In this document: positions 11,803-26,800 of the stretch, piece by piece | Position numbering within the stretch: the stretch's first letter is position 1 | Layout: each line of letters opens with the position of its first letter | NCBI GenBank assembly: GCA_949987565.1 | Contig: OX465118.1 | Coordinates: 5,918,538-5,982,537 of the forward strand | DNA from: Luidia sarsii | Taxonomy: Eukaryota; Echinodermata; Asteroidea; Paxillosida; Luidiidae | Length of the DNA stretch: 64,000 nucleotides | Direction of reading: 5' to 3' | The notes under the pieces: generated by a model | Database searches by the model: none | What the model was told of the DNA's origin: nothing | The model's input: only the letters and a program-made list of their open reading frames with translations | Made by a program: the position numbers and the translations under genes

Positions 11803-14800
11803 CTGAATGGGAAGAGTGGGGTGAAACAGAGGGAGGAGAATTGACCAAAATGCACCAATGCGTAGCTGGCAACCTACATGCATCTTAATGTAAATTAGGA
11901 ATACTTCATATAAAAGAGGAGTCACAGAGCAAACTACACAGGAATACATGTGTATTTCCGAGCCAAATATCGGAATCTGTTGTCAAGAGTTAGTAAAAGA
12001 TTGTAACAAATAAGACTAAGGCTTTGCATGGTTGGTGAAACAATATACATGTAGGAGGGTTTTTCTCCTGATGATGGCCAGAGCATACTGGCCTGAACGT
12101 CAAGTTATCACTCAGGTTCTTTTCGGAACCATACCTCTTCTTTAAGAGACCATAAACATGGTGTCACAGCAAATCCTCCTATATTTAAGTCCTAATACAA
12201 CATTGGGAAGATCAGAAGGCATCGATGTCCACAGATTTCCCTCTAATTTACAGTTTGTAGATGGTCATGATAGAATCCTCACGTGCGAGTAATAAACTAT
12301 TTCTTACACTATAGGCTGGTGCGTAAACCGTGATGGTTTTTTGCATTTTTCTAATCTCAGATTATCATTTGAGCTAAAACCTTCGCAGTATTGCTTTGTT
12401 TGAATGTTTAATGTGTGGCAATCTTTTGACCTACATGTAATTCCAATGTTGTATTGGGCCATTAAGATTGTAACACTATGCCAATCCACTGAATGCTACA
12501 GTGATGTGTGACAATGTCTCGCTACAAAGGTGGGCTATCTGTTGCAATTTTGATCATGGGTCGGCTCACCTGTGCACTCCGTCGGCATCAGGCTCGCCCT
12601 GGGGCATGACAAAGTTGGGGTCGCTCGGGTCCACCTCAATGGTCTGTCTGACACGGCGAATGATGCGCTTGCGGGTGACCTTGCGGATGGAGCCGTCGGG
12701 CATGGTCTCCTCAAACTCCTCCACGATCTCCTGGACGTCCTCCTCGGGCTCTGAGGCTCCGGGCCTCGAGGCGGCCGCCTCATCGTCGTCCTCTGGCTGG
12801 GGACTGGACTCCTGGGGCTCTGCCACTTGCCGGTAGGCGGTGAAGTCATCGTCGGGCTGCCTCAATGGTCGGTCTGCGAAAGGCCAGAAGACGGGAGGCC
12901 AATGAGAAACTTCCAAGCACTAAAGATTCCAGCAAAATGAGCCTTTTTCCTTTTCTTTTCATAGTTTGAAAAAAGGCATTTTTTTGACTCAACCCGAAAC
13001 CTCTGGCGCTCTTACCACCTGCGCCATTCAGTCCCTCAGTTGTGCGAGAGGCCGAGACAGGTAGTCAGTTATCTTTGCTGGGGCATCTCCAGGGATCAAA
13101 CCCCATTTTCAGTCAGATGCAAACAACACCTTGGCCGAGGATTACACAAAGTGGATGCAGCTATTAAAAGCTATTTTAGGTCTTTTTTTTTCTTCAAAAT
13201 GTGTGCATGCCCAGGCACATGCTCAGAATGATAAAAAACCAAACACATTATAAGCATCACCAACAAGTGGAATCCAGCAATCTGCTGATGACGGGTAGAG
13301 CATACACTCCTCTAAATGTTGATCTTTTGAGAGCCATACATCTACACCTAAAAACAGAGATGACTTACATGGTGTCACCGCAAACTTTCCATATTGCGAC
13401 GACACAGTATAACCCTCCAAGACGTCTCTAACTACACTCTACATAGACCCCAAGCCAATTCAAATGTAATGACGTAACATGACTGATATTGAAGATCGTC
13501 CTATCTATACAGATGCAGGATGGATGGAGACAGTTCACATGGGGAGAGAAAGCGTTGGAGGTGAACATACCGCCACATTCCTGCCAGGTTAGTTGATTAG
13601 TACATGTAGGAGGCAATGGGGTGGAGAGAAACCAATGATCAGTCCATTCACAAACAGTATCATCTCCTGATGGAAATACAGCGCGGGATAGACAACGGAC
13701 CATCGGTAAAGAGATTAGTAGCAACATGGAATGCATGAACAAACAAGCCAAAATGGGTATGACCATCCAATGATTTCCCGACCCGACAGAGTTGCTGGAA
13801 AGCATGTGCAGACAAAAGCGCAGGATGGGAAAAAGTCATGTTACATGTATATTAGGCCTCTGCCTGAAAGCCACCCGAGCATGCTGTGTCACATGAAAAG
13901 AAAGGTGGGGTTTCATGTGGACAAATCCCATGAGAGGTTCCCATATTTACAACCATGTACATACCGTAGCACCTGCAATGCACAGGCATGCAATCAAGCA
14001 TTAGTCATGTTAGTGGGATATTAAGGCCTTCAAAATCGTTGTGTGAGTGCAAAAACGCTGTTTCCTCGGTTTCTGCCTTGTTGAGAAACACTAATAGGGA
14101 TGAGTGGACTCTTTAAATTCTGTCCTTAAAGTAAAATTTATCTTTTTACAGTTTGAAGACAAAGCAATCATAAACATGGGCAGTACCTTCAAATTTGTAT
14201 GCTATCCAAAAGCAGGCAAAACAAATGAGAAACCCATACCATGTTTTTGCACTGACACAACAAAATCATCTCAACTTTGTAACAACAACAGGTTAACCTC
14301 TCTGGATCAAGACTCGATGTTTTGCGACCAGGATGTTCTGGCCGTCCTCCGCGGGAGTGGCAAACCCATGTCCACCATGCAAAGCTTTAAATCTGACAGG
14401 TCCAAAAATAGAATGCCACAGAGATAGAGGTGGACATTTCAAAGACATGCTAACTCGACCAAATCTTACAAAATGGGAACTTTGGAGAAGGCACGAGTAT
14501 CTTTCTTTTTTATCTGAATTTTTGTGTGGGTGAGATATTGGTTCTGTTGATGCCTCAAAGAATCGTTCCAAATTTTTGAAACTCCATTCAATTTTCTTAG
14601 GAATAATTACTGTAGGTCAAATTGATCTTACTCCATAGTAAAGGCTTTAAGCCCTAACTAAGGAGGACGCCCTCTAGTGAGTGGGCCCTCTTATATTCAA
14701 CAATGTTTTATTGGTGGATCCAAAACAAAATAATTGGCTTTGACTTTGGCTGTAGCTCCGAGGGTTTTACTTTCTATTCCCATCTTAAGCTGCAGTATAG

Positions 14801-17800
14801 GTAGGCGTCCAGTCACCCAGAGCAACAGTAAAGTAGCCATAATAGTCAACGTGCCTTTCCCTTCATTTTCAAGAGCAGATTTTGTAAGATATGGTGAACT
14901 GAGATGCTGCTAAAGAACCGTGTTAATGAATGGCAGGTTAGTGCACATGATGCAATGGGCGGCGAATGGGTTGCGAGGAATGGACGCTGACTTGCTACCA
15001 GTCCTCTCACCGTTTGCGTCAGCCGGCTCCTGACCATCGGCTGGAAACTCCACAGTAGGCTTGGTGAATATGACGGGCAGATTTTCTGACAGCCATCACA
15101 GAAAAGAGGTTTCAAAATTAGTACATGGGGAGAAAATAACGACTGATGAAAAATATTCCTGTAGGTGATGCGCCTTTAGTCAAAATGCATTCTCAGGCGT
15201 TAAAATAATGTTAGAAGTGTCTACAAACTTGATGTAATATTCAAAGTGTATAGTTTGTGTGTTTTGTCGCAAGCACATTCCAGTCTCAAAAACGGCATCC
15301 AACATCAGTTTGGTACCAAGAAGACACTGTTGTTATTCGTCTCTGTATTAGTCCTCTACTGACTACTGATTGGCCACTCAGTGTTTGAAAGCTCAGCATG
15401 GCATTATCAAAATAATGCCAGGAAGTTATGCATATGTATCATACACAGGTCAGAGGTCATGCCTGATCAAACTCATAACGTAAAAGAGAAAACCCAAAAC
15501 AAATACCACATGTGTAACACAAATATGGCATAGGCCTATGTTTCTGCCTAACATGGGAAGTAATTTCTAAAGTTGAGTAATCTATCAAATATGATCTTCA
15601 ACAAAAGGGGAAAGTAAAGTGAATGAAAAAATGTCCATCAAAAAAAACCTTTTCACTTGGGATTTCAATCTAAACTTCTGGTTTGATGCAACAGTGTTCA
15701 ACTACTTGACCTACTGTATCCAGCCCTTAGGTAGCGACCTTCCCAAATAGTCAACCAGTTGATTGAAACTTATTTCATACTGGAGCTCCCAACACAGCAA
15801 ATATAGTTGACTATCTGGGAAGGCCCCTATATAATAAAGGATGGGATAGCTTAGGTTTTGGAGTGCTGGTACATTAAAAAACTGTTTTCACAACTGTGCA
15901 ATTTTCTCTGCTCCTTTTACATATTTCATACTGAGATCATAAACGTATCTTTCCCTAAGGGGCAGTTTTCAAGATCAGTATTTTAGCTTAATAGACATGC
16001 TATTTCAAATTGAAAAGGGTCTTGATGTTATTTTAGGACACTGTATTTCTGAAAACCATAATTGACCGTGGAAAGTGTCAGAAGATAAGTAAGGAACCCT
16101 TTGTTGTAGCTCTTTGACTACAAATCCAATCTGTGATCTGAGGGAATGCAAAGGGATTAGAATGGTGTCTGTGAAAATGGTGGAAATAGTTCGGGGCGTG
16201 CAACAAATGGGCCAAATAAACCATATCTGCATGCACTATTTGAGACATGGTGGAATGGCAACTGGTATATGTACAGGAGCCACAAGGGTTATAGTTGTCT
16301 TGGAAAAGGAGTTCAGAAAATTCAAACAAAAACAAACAAAAAATGATTCCTTCAAGTGCAGTTAGTAATTTGTTTTTTTTAGTTGAACTTTCATAACAAT
16401 GAAGTTTCAGACTTTTATCTTTTTTAATTTCTTTTTACCTTTGAATGACAAGGGGTTTTCGTCCATGTCAGTTATATCGGGTGTTTTGGGCTCTGGGGGC
16501 CCCTCTGTTTCGACAGAAGTAGAAATAGTTGCATTAAATGACGAATGACTTTTGGGGCACGGTCTACCAATGCATTGCTTGCAAAAAAAAAAAAAAAAAA
16601 AAAAAAGGATTTTGTAATCCTAATGATTCATTAAAACAAAGGGTTTATTTGTCCTTTTTATAGCTAATTCATGGGTCTGGGTTGTTGGGAAGGGACCACT
16701 TTTTCAGCAAAGTTTTGAAGAAAGAGAGTGAGGAGCTACATGTAGGTGGCCTTCAGCAAAAAACAACACCAATCAAATAATAATAAGGGGGGGGGGCAAA
16801 AAGTGACTTTTTTGGCCAATCAAGGTTTTGTTTCTTGGGAAGGATTGAGATGGGGATTGTAGAAATGAAAGTTACCTATCTTGGAAGTAGTGTATCAAGC
16901 AATAGTGTATCATATGATTGTGCAGTGGCTGTATGAAAATTTCAGTGTTTGAAGAGGTAAGCTTTAGGGAAACTACAGGAAAATGTAAAGTCGCTTTTAC
17001 CCAAAAAACTGCATTGATCAAAGGTATGGAAGTGGGTGACTATATTTGAGTGGAAGTGTTTCCCCACGTCCCAATGCCTTTAAAGACTTTATGGACTGGT
17101 TGTAGACAAACATGACCAGTACACACAGGAGATAGGAAAAGGATTGAAAGGTATCTGGAGAGTTAGTACACGAGCCAAAAGCGTCCAACTTTCGTCCACT
17201 ATCAGCGGTCACCTTGTTGCTCCTCTTCAGGACTGTCCGGTTCGCTGGCTGACGAGTGGCGGTCTGAGTCTGGTGCCAACTCCACCACGGGAGCCGACGA
17301 CTCCACGATGGGCGCCGACGACTCAAAGACGGGGGCCGACTGAGCGGGGGCGCTAAACTCTATATCAGTGGGGGACAGTGACAACCAGTGAATCGCAATG
17401 CACACACCCACACACACAACAAACTGGGAAAAAAGAGTTTGGCTGGTGACTCTGCAACTTGGCACTGTGTGAAAGATACCAGCTACATGTATCAGGAGTG
17501 TCTACCTTTCCATAATGGGAAGAAAATAACTGGTATCCCTGTGACTTGTCACTGGATTGTGTGAAAGATACCAGCAATCAGGAGTGTCTACCTTTCCATA
17601 ATGGGAAGAAAATAAGCGGTACCCCTGTGACTTGGCACTGGATTATGTGAAGGATACCAGCTATCAGGAGTGTCCACCTTTTCTTGATGGAAATTTTTTT
17701 TTGGCTGGTACACCTGCAGCTACATGTACATGTATGCAATGGTTTGTGTGAGGGTTACCATCTAATAGGATGGTCTACCATTAATTGATGAGGGAAAATC

Positions 17801-20800
17801 CAAAGATTTATATTGCCCACTCAGTGGGGTCTATTTCAATGGGTTTTTGTCCTTTTTGACGTACATAATGCAAACTACCCATGGAATTACATTCTCCTTT
17901 AACTTAAGTACCTGTACCTTTTTTCTTGTTTTTTTTTTAGAGTACTGGTAGGACAGATATGACCATTTCGAGTAATATACACAAATGTTGCAAACTGCTT
18001 ACTGACTAGATTTACCAAAATCTCAACATTTAGTGGGCCTGATGTTTCGATCCTTGCAGGACCTTTCTCACTCTGCCTTTGAGAAGGTCCTGCTGGGATC
18101 GAAATGTCAGGCTCACTAAATTTTGAGATATAACCATTTCAATGCCAAAGCAACAATTTGAGAGTTTTTCTTTTTACCGAGTGTGGCATTCTCTGGTAGT
18201 TCCTGCGTCTGGTCCCAGAGGTCCTCCAGCTCCTTCTCCTGGTCAGGTGTCAGGAAGGCCGGCGTGGCCTCCAGAGGGGCGCGGCTGGGCGGGGCTGACT
18301 CCTCTGTGGTCACATCCTGCCCTTGTACAGCCTCTTCCTCCTCAGGCTGGTCATACTGGGATTTGTCCTCTTCTTCCTCTGCTTCTTCTGCTTCAGAGAC
18401 AGACACATAAACAGTGATTTAGTAATATAGGAAACCCACAGTGTATCTACATAGGAAACCCAGTGTATAGCTACATAGCAAACCCACAGTGTATAGCTAC
18501 ACATGTACATGTACATGTACTGTACGTAGGAAACCCACAATATAGCCACATAGCAAACCCACAGTGTACAGGTACTGTAGCTACATAGGAAACCTACAGT
18601 GTAGCTACAAAGGAAACCGACAGTGTACATGTAGCTACCTGGTTCATAGCTAACCCAGTGTAGCTACATGTACATGTACATAGGAAACCCACATTGTAGC
18701 TTCACAGGAAACCAAATGTACAAATGTAGTTACATAGAAAACCCACAGTTTATTTACAAAGGAAACCCGCAGTGTAGTTATATATGAAACCCGCAGTATA
18801 ATTACATAGGACACCCACAGTGTAGTTACATAGGAAACCCACAGTGTACATGAAGTTACATAGGAAACCCACCATTTAGTTACATACATTAGGAAACCTA
18901 CAGTGTACATGTAGTTACATAGGAAACCCACCATTTAGTTGCATACATTAGGAAACCTACAGTGTACGAGTAGTTACATAGGAAACCCACCATTTAGTTA
19001 CATAAATTAGGAAACCTACAGTGTATGTGTACATGTACAGTAGCTACACAGGAAACCTACAGTATAGCTACATACATACCGGTACAGAAAATTTATCCAC
19101 AGTGTACTGTAGTTACCGTACATGTACATAGGAAACCCAGTTTAGCAACTGTACATGTACATAGGGAACCTACAGTGTAGATACATAGGAAACCCACTGT
19201 TAAGTGGCAAATCCAAAGAGTTATGACATTTCCAGGGGAAAATTGATAGGTTTTCAAAGTGACTGTATTGCGAAAATGTCCGTCTCTTTTTCCCGTGAAA
19301 CTTGTTTCCATGAGAGGGCAGACTTACTGGGCAGTTCGATCTCGTTCAGGGCATCGGCGAGAGCATCCAGGTCCTCCTGTGTGGCTCCGGGCCTCTCCCC
19401 AACGCCTCCCGCTCTATCGGCTGCGTCAAACTGCTCGTCTACTGTGGGCTGAAGGTTTTGAGTATTGCAAAGAAGAAGACACGGTTGCATGCACTGTGAC
19501 TTGGTGCGTGTGTACTCTCTCTCTTGCTAAGTGATGGATGGGGTGTGGAGTGGGTCGTGGCTAACAGACTCATACACAGAGTGATTATCTACCTTAACTC
19601 ATTGTGTGATTATTCTGCCTTTGAGAATGGTCTGGCTTGGATCAAAACGTCAGCCCCTTACTTAACCTTATTTCATATGTGCACTTTGGTAATTGAAATT
19701 GGTTGGAAGTACAACATTTTCACGTATTACTTTTTTTCTTAAGTATGCCATATAAAATCAAAAGCCACAAGCTGAGAATTTGCTGTCTAATGAAAAGAAA
19801 AATGCATTTCAAGTTGACGGAAAATAAATCAGGAAATGGAAGACATTGGGTGGATTATTTTCATCGCAAAATGATTTTTTTTTTCAGGTTGCCGTACAAA
19901 ATTATTGTTTTCTTTTAGGCTTTTGGTTGCTTTTCAGGGGTCAAGCATAAAATTAAAAAAGGGTCACACTGTTGAGGGGCAAATATTAAAATTTGATGAG
20001 CGGAAACTTAAAAAAAACAAGCAGGACAGGAGAAATGGAAAAAAACAGCGACAAGCCAATTGAGGTAGACAAAGACACACGATGAAACAAAAACAAAAAT
20101 AAAACAACAGAAAAAAAAATACAAAAAATACAATGCAACGACCTCACATCTCAAAAACACAAATTTGACAAAACATCCTCTCCGCACACGACTCTCAGAA
20201 TATCACTGGCTTCCTCTCACACATCAAGTAACCCCTCACATCACTTCTCTCTCTCTCCCTCAGGGAAAAAGAAAAAATCGCAACTTATCAACATCTCTCT
20301 AAAAATAAGAAAGAGACCAATGATTTGCTTTGGGAAGCTTTACCAAGACTGCAGAATGGCATTAAGCTAGGATAAAGCATACATTACACATAAGCAAATT
20401 TGTTAAATTGAGACAATCCAAAGTTAGACTTTCAACCAAATGCTTTAAATTCAACAAAAAAAGCTGAAAAAACTGGATGGCCTAGTTTTCTAAACATTTT
20501 TCTAAATTAGAAGGCACTGTATGTGAATACATATCATCTACTGATAAGTAACTCTGATTATAAGAGGGAAAACAAATAATCAGACTCTAAGATTAATAAG
20601 TCTAAGATTAAAGTTAAGAATAAAACATTTGTACATGTATCTTGGACGAACAAGACAGAACTACTGTTTAGTGATGAGACAAAAACAACGTTAATAAACT
20701 GCTTATTTCAGGCGCACTTTTCAATGTCAAACTGTACTGAAGTGGCTTCAAGCAGGGCAATGTAACCGCTCTGGAATCTAACATGTATAATGGCAAAATA

Positions 20801-23800
20801 AAACAGCTCAAGCATTGGAGTACATGTAGGTTTTGGTGCAAGTTGTGGCACGAGGAAACTCGCACATCACACCACACATGCGCTGTCTATATATCTGATG
20901 TTTTGGATACTTGTAGGGAGCCAGGCCTGACCAAATTAAAACCATGTCACCGAAGGCAGTCAGCAATTGGTCCTAATTCATTTCCGTGCAAAGGTTAAGG
21001 CAGTAGTCTTGAACAGGCATAGCGTGTAGGCTTTTCACTTTTGTGGACTTTTCCCAGTGTTAAATGGATTCTAAAATTTCCTTGTTATTCAAAGGATTAA
21101 TTCAAGTGTTGTTTTTTTTACAGTGTGTCTACTTTCCTCAATATGTATTTCCCCTGTTCTATTATTTTCCCTACTTAAACAATTTCTATGACATGGGTTG
21201 TTCTGTGTATCCAATTTCTTGATGTCTGTGATTTTGTCTGCCATTGGGAATAGACCAAAGTAAGTGCCAAACAATGTAGCAATGACCAGGGCAGCCTGGT
21301 ATTAGGGATAGGAAAAACATGCAGCAGATAAGCTCTAACAACCATGCAGCAGGTAGGATCCAACCACGCAGCAGGTAGACTGTAACCATGCAGCAGTTGG
21401 GATCAAACCATGCAGCAGCTAGGCTCCAACCATGCAGCAGGTAGGCTCCAACCATGCAGCAAGTAGGCTCCAACCATGCAGCAAGTAGGATCCAACCATG
21501 CAGCAGGTAGGATCCAATCATTCAGCAGGTAGGATCCAACCATGCAGCAAGTATACTCCAACCATGGAGCAAGATAAGATCCAACCATGCAGCAAGTATA
21601 CTCCAACCATGGAGCAGGTAGGATCCAATCATGGAGCAGGTAGGATTCAACCATGCAGCAAGTATACTCCAACCATGGAGCAAGATAAGATCCAACCATG
21701 CAGCAAGTATACTCCAACCATGGAGCAGGTAGGATCCAATCATGGAGCAGGTAGGATTCAACCATGTAGCAAGTATACTCCAAATATGGAGCAGGCATGG
21801 CTATAAGATATCGTTTCTGCTCTTTAATCCTAAAGGAATGTACTTGTAGGGTTTATGTACATGTTGTATGCTCAGAGAAGGCATAAATTGCACATACATG
21901 TATACTGGGGGTATAGTTTCTTTATGAATGTTTGTGAGATGCTGGACAGGTGAAGGTATTCACTGTCCTCTGTCACACAGAAAGCGATCATTTCCAGAAG
22001 AGGTTTATCAGCTTGAAACTGGGTCACACTTCAAGGGCAGCATGCGAATAAATACGGGAACAGTTAAGGAAACTTCTTTGGAGGAACATTCAAAGACATA
22101 CCCTTAAGACTTTGCATTGTTGAACATAACATTTCACAATTAAAACAAAATAAACAGACAATTAATACATGAAAAATAAGCCATTCGTTATCTAAATTAA
22201 GAAAACAAAATTGTTTGCTTGAAAAAAAAAAAAAAAATTCTCAGAACTAGAAATATTCAACCAGCAAACAAAATTGATGAAAACACAAATCAGAGAACTT
22301 TGAGCACAGTGAGATATCTCATGCATATTCAGACAAGTATAGTAATGCAATCCAGATGCTTCCATTTTGCTTGGAGGGGTGTGTGTGCATGAGAGGGTAG
22401 AGGGTGGGAAGTAAGCTACAGCATGCAATCTAGACTAGTTCTCGTCTTGGGGTGTATTTCCAGGAAGAATTGGCGAAGCTTAATGGATTCTTTTTTTTTA
22501 TTCTTCTTTCGTTTATGTTTTCTTTTTGGTGTCTTCCTTCGGTCTAGGCGATCCCTTTTTGGCAGTCAGTACCTCTGAATGATAGCTTGTTGTCGTGTAC
22601 ACAATGGACTTGTCCTGATCCTGGAGTTTAAAAAAAATCAGGAAGGGGCAGTGGAGAGAAAAATAAAACAAGAGGAAATTAGTGACAAATAAGTACCGAC
22701 TCTTCATGAAACAAGAATTAAAGTGGGACAAAATGTTAAAAAGTTAGAATCGGCAAAAGGGAAGCATTTCAAGGGACTGACGGGTGAAAATCACAGGCAA
22801 ACATGGAGGGCGTTTTCTTTTGATGCTTTTGGTAAGCGGAAGTCTGGACAGGTCCCGTATTCGCACATGACAAACAAACAGCCTGTCTGCGGTAAGGCAC
22901 CAGACTGCACAGAGTGACATGGATGGCAAAAATTAATACAGCTTTGCTTATATACAAATAGCAACGTACGAATACATATTTACATACACAAGTAAAGTTA
23001 GTTCACACGAGAAGCCAGTAAAATGACCAGAGTATGATTATGATGAGCAAACAAACTGTGAGATTAGGATAAGCCACATATTAAACATGTGAGCAAATTA
23101 GAAAATATGATACAAAGTTACCATTCAAAATGTGTTATTAATATACACTGCATGCTGATGATAGACTGAAAGGAAAAAATACACATGCATATAAAATGTG
23201 CTATCTGGGTCCCGAGCTTGATACAGAGGTCGAAGGTCAGAGACATCCAATCTCTGAAATGGTCAGATTTGTTGTGTTACCTATACCCCTTTGAGTTGCA
23301 AATCAGCCTAGCTAAAGAAAAAAATGAATGCAATGAACAAATAATCAGGATAACAGTTTGATCATGAGATGCTTTGTGGAGAAAAACCAGAGTGGGAGTG
23401 TAGAAAGTGAGCAAGTCAGTATGTGGTCAATCATGAATTGAAAGAAAACCTTCTAATGACCTACAAAATGGTGCATGTTTTTTGTTCTCCAAAATGATTT
23501 TTATTCTCTAAAAAAAGTTGTTTGGTCACAGAAGGGGCTAATTAGAAAGGCCCCCTGCTGCTTAATTCTCCATAATCATCGAGTGGGGTTTGCCAAAAGA
23601 GCTTCCCACTGAAAATAACCATTACCACAGTGTGCAATCAGTACTTCCCCGCAGCACACTTCTGTAAACCATGTGTCTAAAAAGCTGCACAAGAGGTCCC
23701 AATCCCTAAAAAATGCATGTGTCCATACTTGTACTTATTAAGCAAAATAGCCGTCTAAAGTTAATAAAATTATCTGATGAAATCACACAAATTTTTCTTA

Positions 23801-26800
23801 AAAAGGCAAAAACTTGGCACAAGAGCTTTTCCCTTTTCGGGGAATGGGGGTAAAGGAGGAATAGCACAAAGAAAGAAAAAAAATAACAGAAATTAAATAT
23901 TACAATATATACACTCATATCTTCCGAACGCAAAGAAAAACAAAGAGTTGTCATTTGGTGATTCTGTGTAGCAAGCTGAGCATGCCTGGAAAAACAAAAT
24001 ATAAACCAAAAATTAAAACAAGCACAGATAAATTGTGGGGAAAGAAAATACATTACGGTAGAGCTGCGATGCAACACGGGACTGGAAGCTTTATTGGAAA
24101 AGCATAAACAAAACTTGAAACTTGGGGAGCTGCATTTTTTTTTGGCTTGTGATATGAAGGGCCATTTAAGCGGGCGAAGTGATGCGATCGGATGCTTATC
24201 GGTGCAGGCATAACAACAAAATTGATGGACGAACTGGGGTCCAAAAAAAGAAAAGAGGCACACACTGATCCGAGTTGAGGCCAGCATACCTCTGGAGCTG
24301 ATTCCAAGGCTGCAATAGTGCCGGCCAGAACGATTCTCTCACGGTGCACCTCGGCATATACCGTCCGCGTGGTGACTTCAGAGGACTCGGTCCAGACCTG
24401 CTCAGAGGTGGTGGTAACCTCCAGCCTGTCCTCCTCCTCTTGGGGAGGAATATCCTCTCCCTCCTCCTCTTTGTCTGACTGAGGTTGAGGTTCATCCGAG
24501 GGTGGGCTCTGCTCCACCTCAGCCTCACCCTCCTGATAGGTGTCGTCCAGGAGCTCCTGAGTGTCGTTCATTTCATCATCCATCTCCTCCATTAGGGCCT
24601 CGTCCTGCTGCAACTCATCCGCCTCAAGGTCCTCCGATTTTGACATGGACTCTTCATGGCCCATCCCTTCGTCATCCACCTCCCCCTCATACATGCCTTC
24701 ATCCTCGCTGGCCCTCTCCTCCTGATCCTCCACATCAGAGTCCTCCGAGGACGGCACCTTGTCGTGCAGTTCATATTCCTGAATGCCGGCAACGGCCAGG
24801 GATCCAACCACTCCGGCAACCAGGGGCTTGGTCGGGCTGTCCACTTCGTCTCCCCTCTCATTGCCCTCCTCGCCGGGACGAGGAGCGAGCTTATGGGACG
24901 GAGGCTTGTGGACAGCCTCGTCCTCTGGAGTGGGGAGCTGAACCTCAGACTCGGAGACTGGCTCAGGCTCAGCCGGCATGACTATGGAGTCAGCGGCCTC
25001 GTCGGCCAACACTCCCCGAACCACCACGGTGGACTGGTGGGTCATGATGGTCGTCTCAGAGTAGTGTGTCTCCCGGACTGTGGTGGCTCCTTCTGAGCGG
25101 ATCTCCTCCTCCAGGCGAGCCTGAAGGTCGCTCCTCTCCAACATGTCGCTGCCCTGCGAGACGGGCTCGGCCTCATCCTCCGGAGAGGGGAGAGGCGTCA
25201 GCGGCTGGAGGTCCTCTCGGCGCTCTTCAGCTGGCTGAATCTCCGGCTCCTCTTCAACTTGCTCGTGTTGCACCTCCTCAACCTCATCCTGCCTCAAGTC
25301 TTCTTCCTCATGAGGATCAGGTTGCACGGCGGGCTCGGGTGCCGCAAGGAGACTGACGTCATAGTAATGCTGCTCTGTTGGTCCATCAACCATCTCAATC
25401 TGCTCAACTACCTCTTCTTCTTCACTTTGGTCGCTAACAGCTTCTTCCTCCACCTCCTCTGATACATCTGATACTTTTTCTTGCATATCCTCCTGACTTG
25501 GTTCTGGCACAGATTCGGGTGTGTCTGGCAGCTCTTGAATCTCTGGGGTCTGGAGGGCATCATACTGACTCGACTGAAGCTGAAACTCGAGGTTTTGCGG
25601 CACCTGCAGTGTGCTCTCCTCTTGCTCACTCAACTCAGCTTCCTTCAGCCCTTCATCAGACTCTATCGGTGAGTCTGGAATGGGGGTGATCTCTGGGGTG
25701 CTGGGAGGCTCCTCATCGTCCTCAGTCCTGACCCGTTCCTCTTCAAATGCAAGATCAGTCGGAGGAGCAGCATGCTCGTGTTCAACAGTCTCTGTTTCGG
25801 CAATGATTTCTGGTTCTTCTTGGAGCGTCTGTACATCATCTCTAAAGGAAGGTTCGCCGGATGGTGTCTGAACTAAGTACTTCTGCTCCATGTGGATGAC
25901 TTCTAAGCTAGACCGACGATCTTCTGTTTCAATTTCGGGGCTTTGTCTGCCGTCCTCTTCACTGCCCTCTCCTCTCTGAGGATATTCTGGTGTGTGGGCA
26001 GGCGACTCAACAATCATGGTTTGTTCAGACTCAAAGTGTGTGTAGGTCTGACAGGAGAAGGACTCTGTGATATCGAGGATGTCTGGGGTTTTAGGTCTCA
26101 CAGGTTCCTCCGACATGTCTTCGGTCAAGTTGTCTTCCACGTCTGCATCTTCCGGCATGCCACCCTCAATGGAGCGCTCTCCTGGGTGTTCTTGGACACT
26201 CTCCTCTGAGTCCTCCCTTCGTGGAAACGGTGATCGTGGAATGTCTTCAAGGACTTCATCATCATCATCGCCCTCATCTCCTACATGCTGGACATCATAG
26301 CAGAAGACATCCTTCTCTTCCCTTTCCTGGTCTTTTGGAATGTCTTCCTCCTGCTTCTCCTCTGCATCTTGGTCTGGTTCTGATTGCTGTAGCTCCATTT
26401 CTTGTTCCTGGACTGCTTCCCCTTCAGCCTCGAGGTCCTCTTCCTGGACTGGTTGTGGATCCTCTTGAAGAGTGCAGGTCTCAGCCTCTGTAACAGTTTC
26501 CATGCTCTCAACCTTTCTGTAAAAGGACACACTCTCCTCTACCACCCTGATTTCTTTAGCAATTCCAACTTCTGCCTCTGCTATTGCTTCAGGTGTAGGT
26601 TCTTCCTCGATTTCCTTTCTGTCGACAGGTTCCATGTCCTCTTCATCTGTCCCCTCAGCTTTCTCTACATCCGGTGATACACTCCCTTGGACATGAGGCT
26701 CTTCTGTTTCTTCCAAAGGTCCTTCAGTTTCCCGGATCTCTTCTTCATCAGGAGCAATTTCATCTTCTTCCATGTCCTGTTCAACTTCGTGTGCTAGTGC

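Noticed and set aside
24053..24289. Extension of the giant frame beyond the donor at 24284-24289
   Set aside because: A GAG|GTATGC donor fits the phase of the next exon, and the sequence after it loses the acidic composition.
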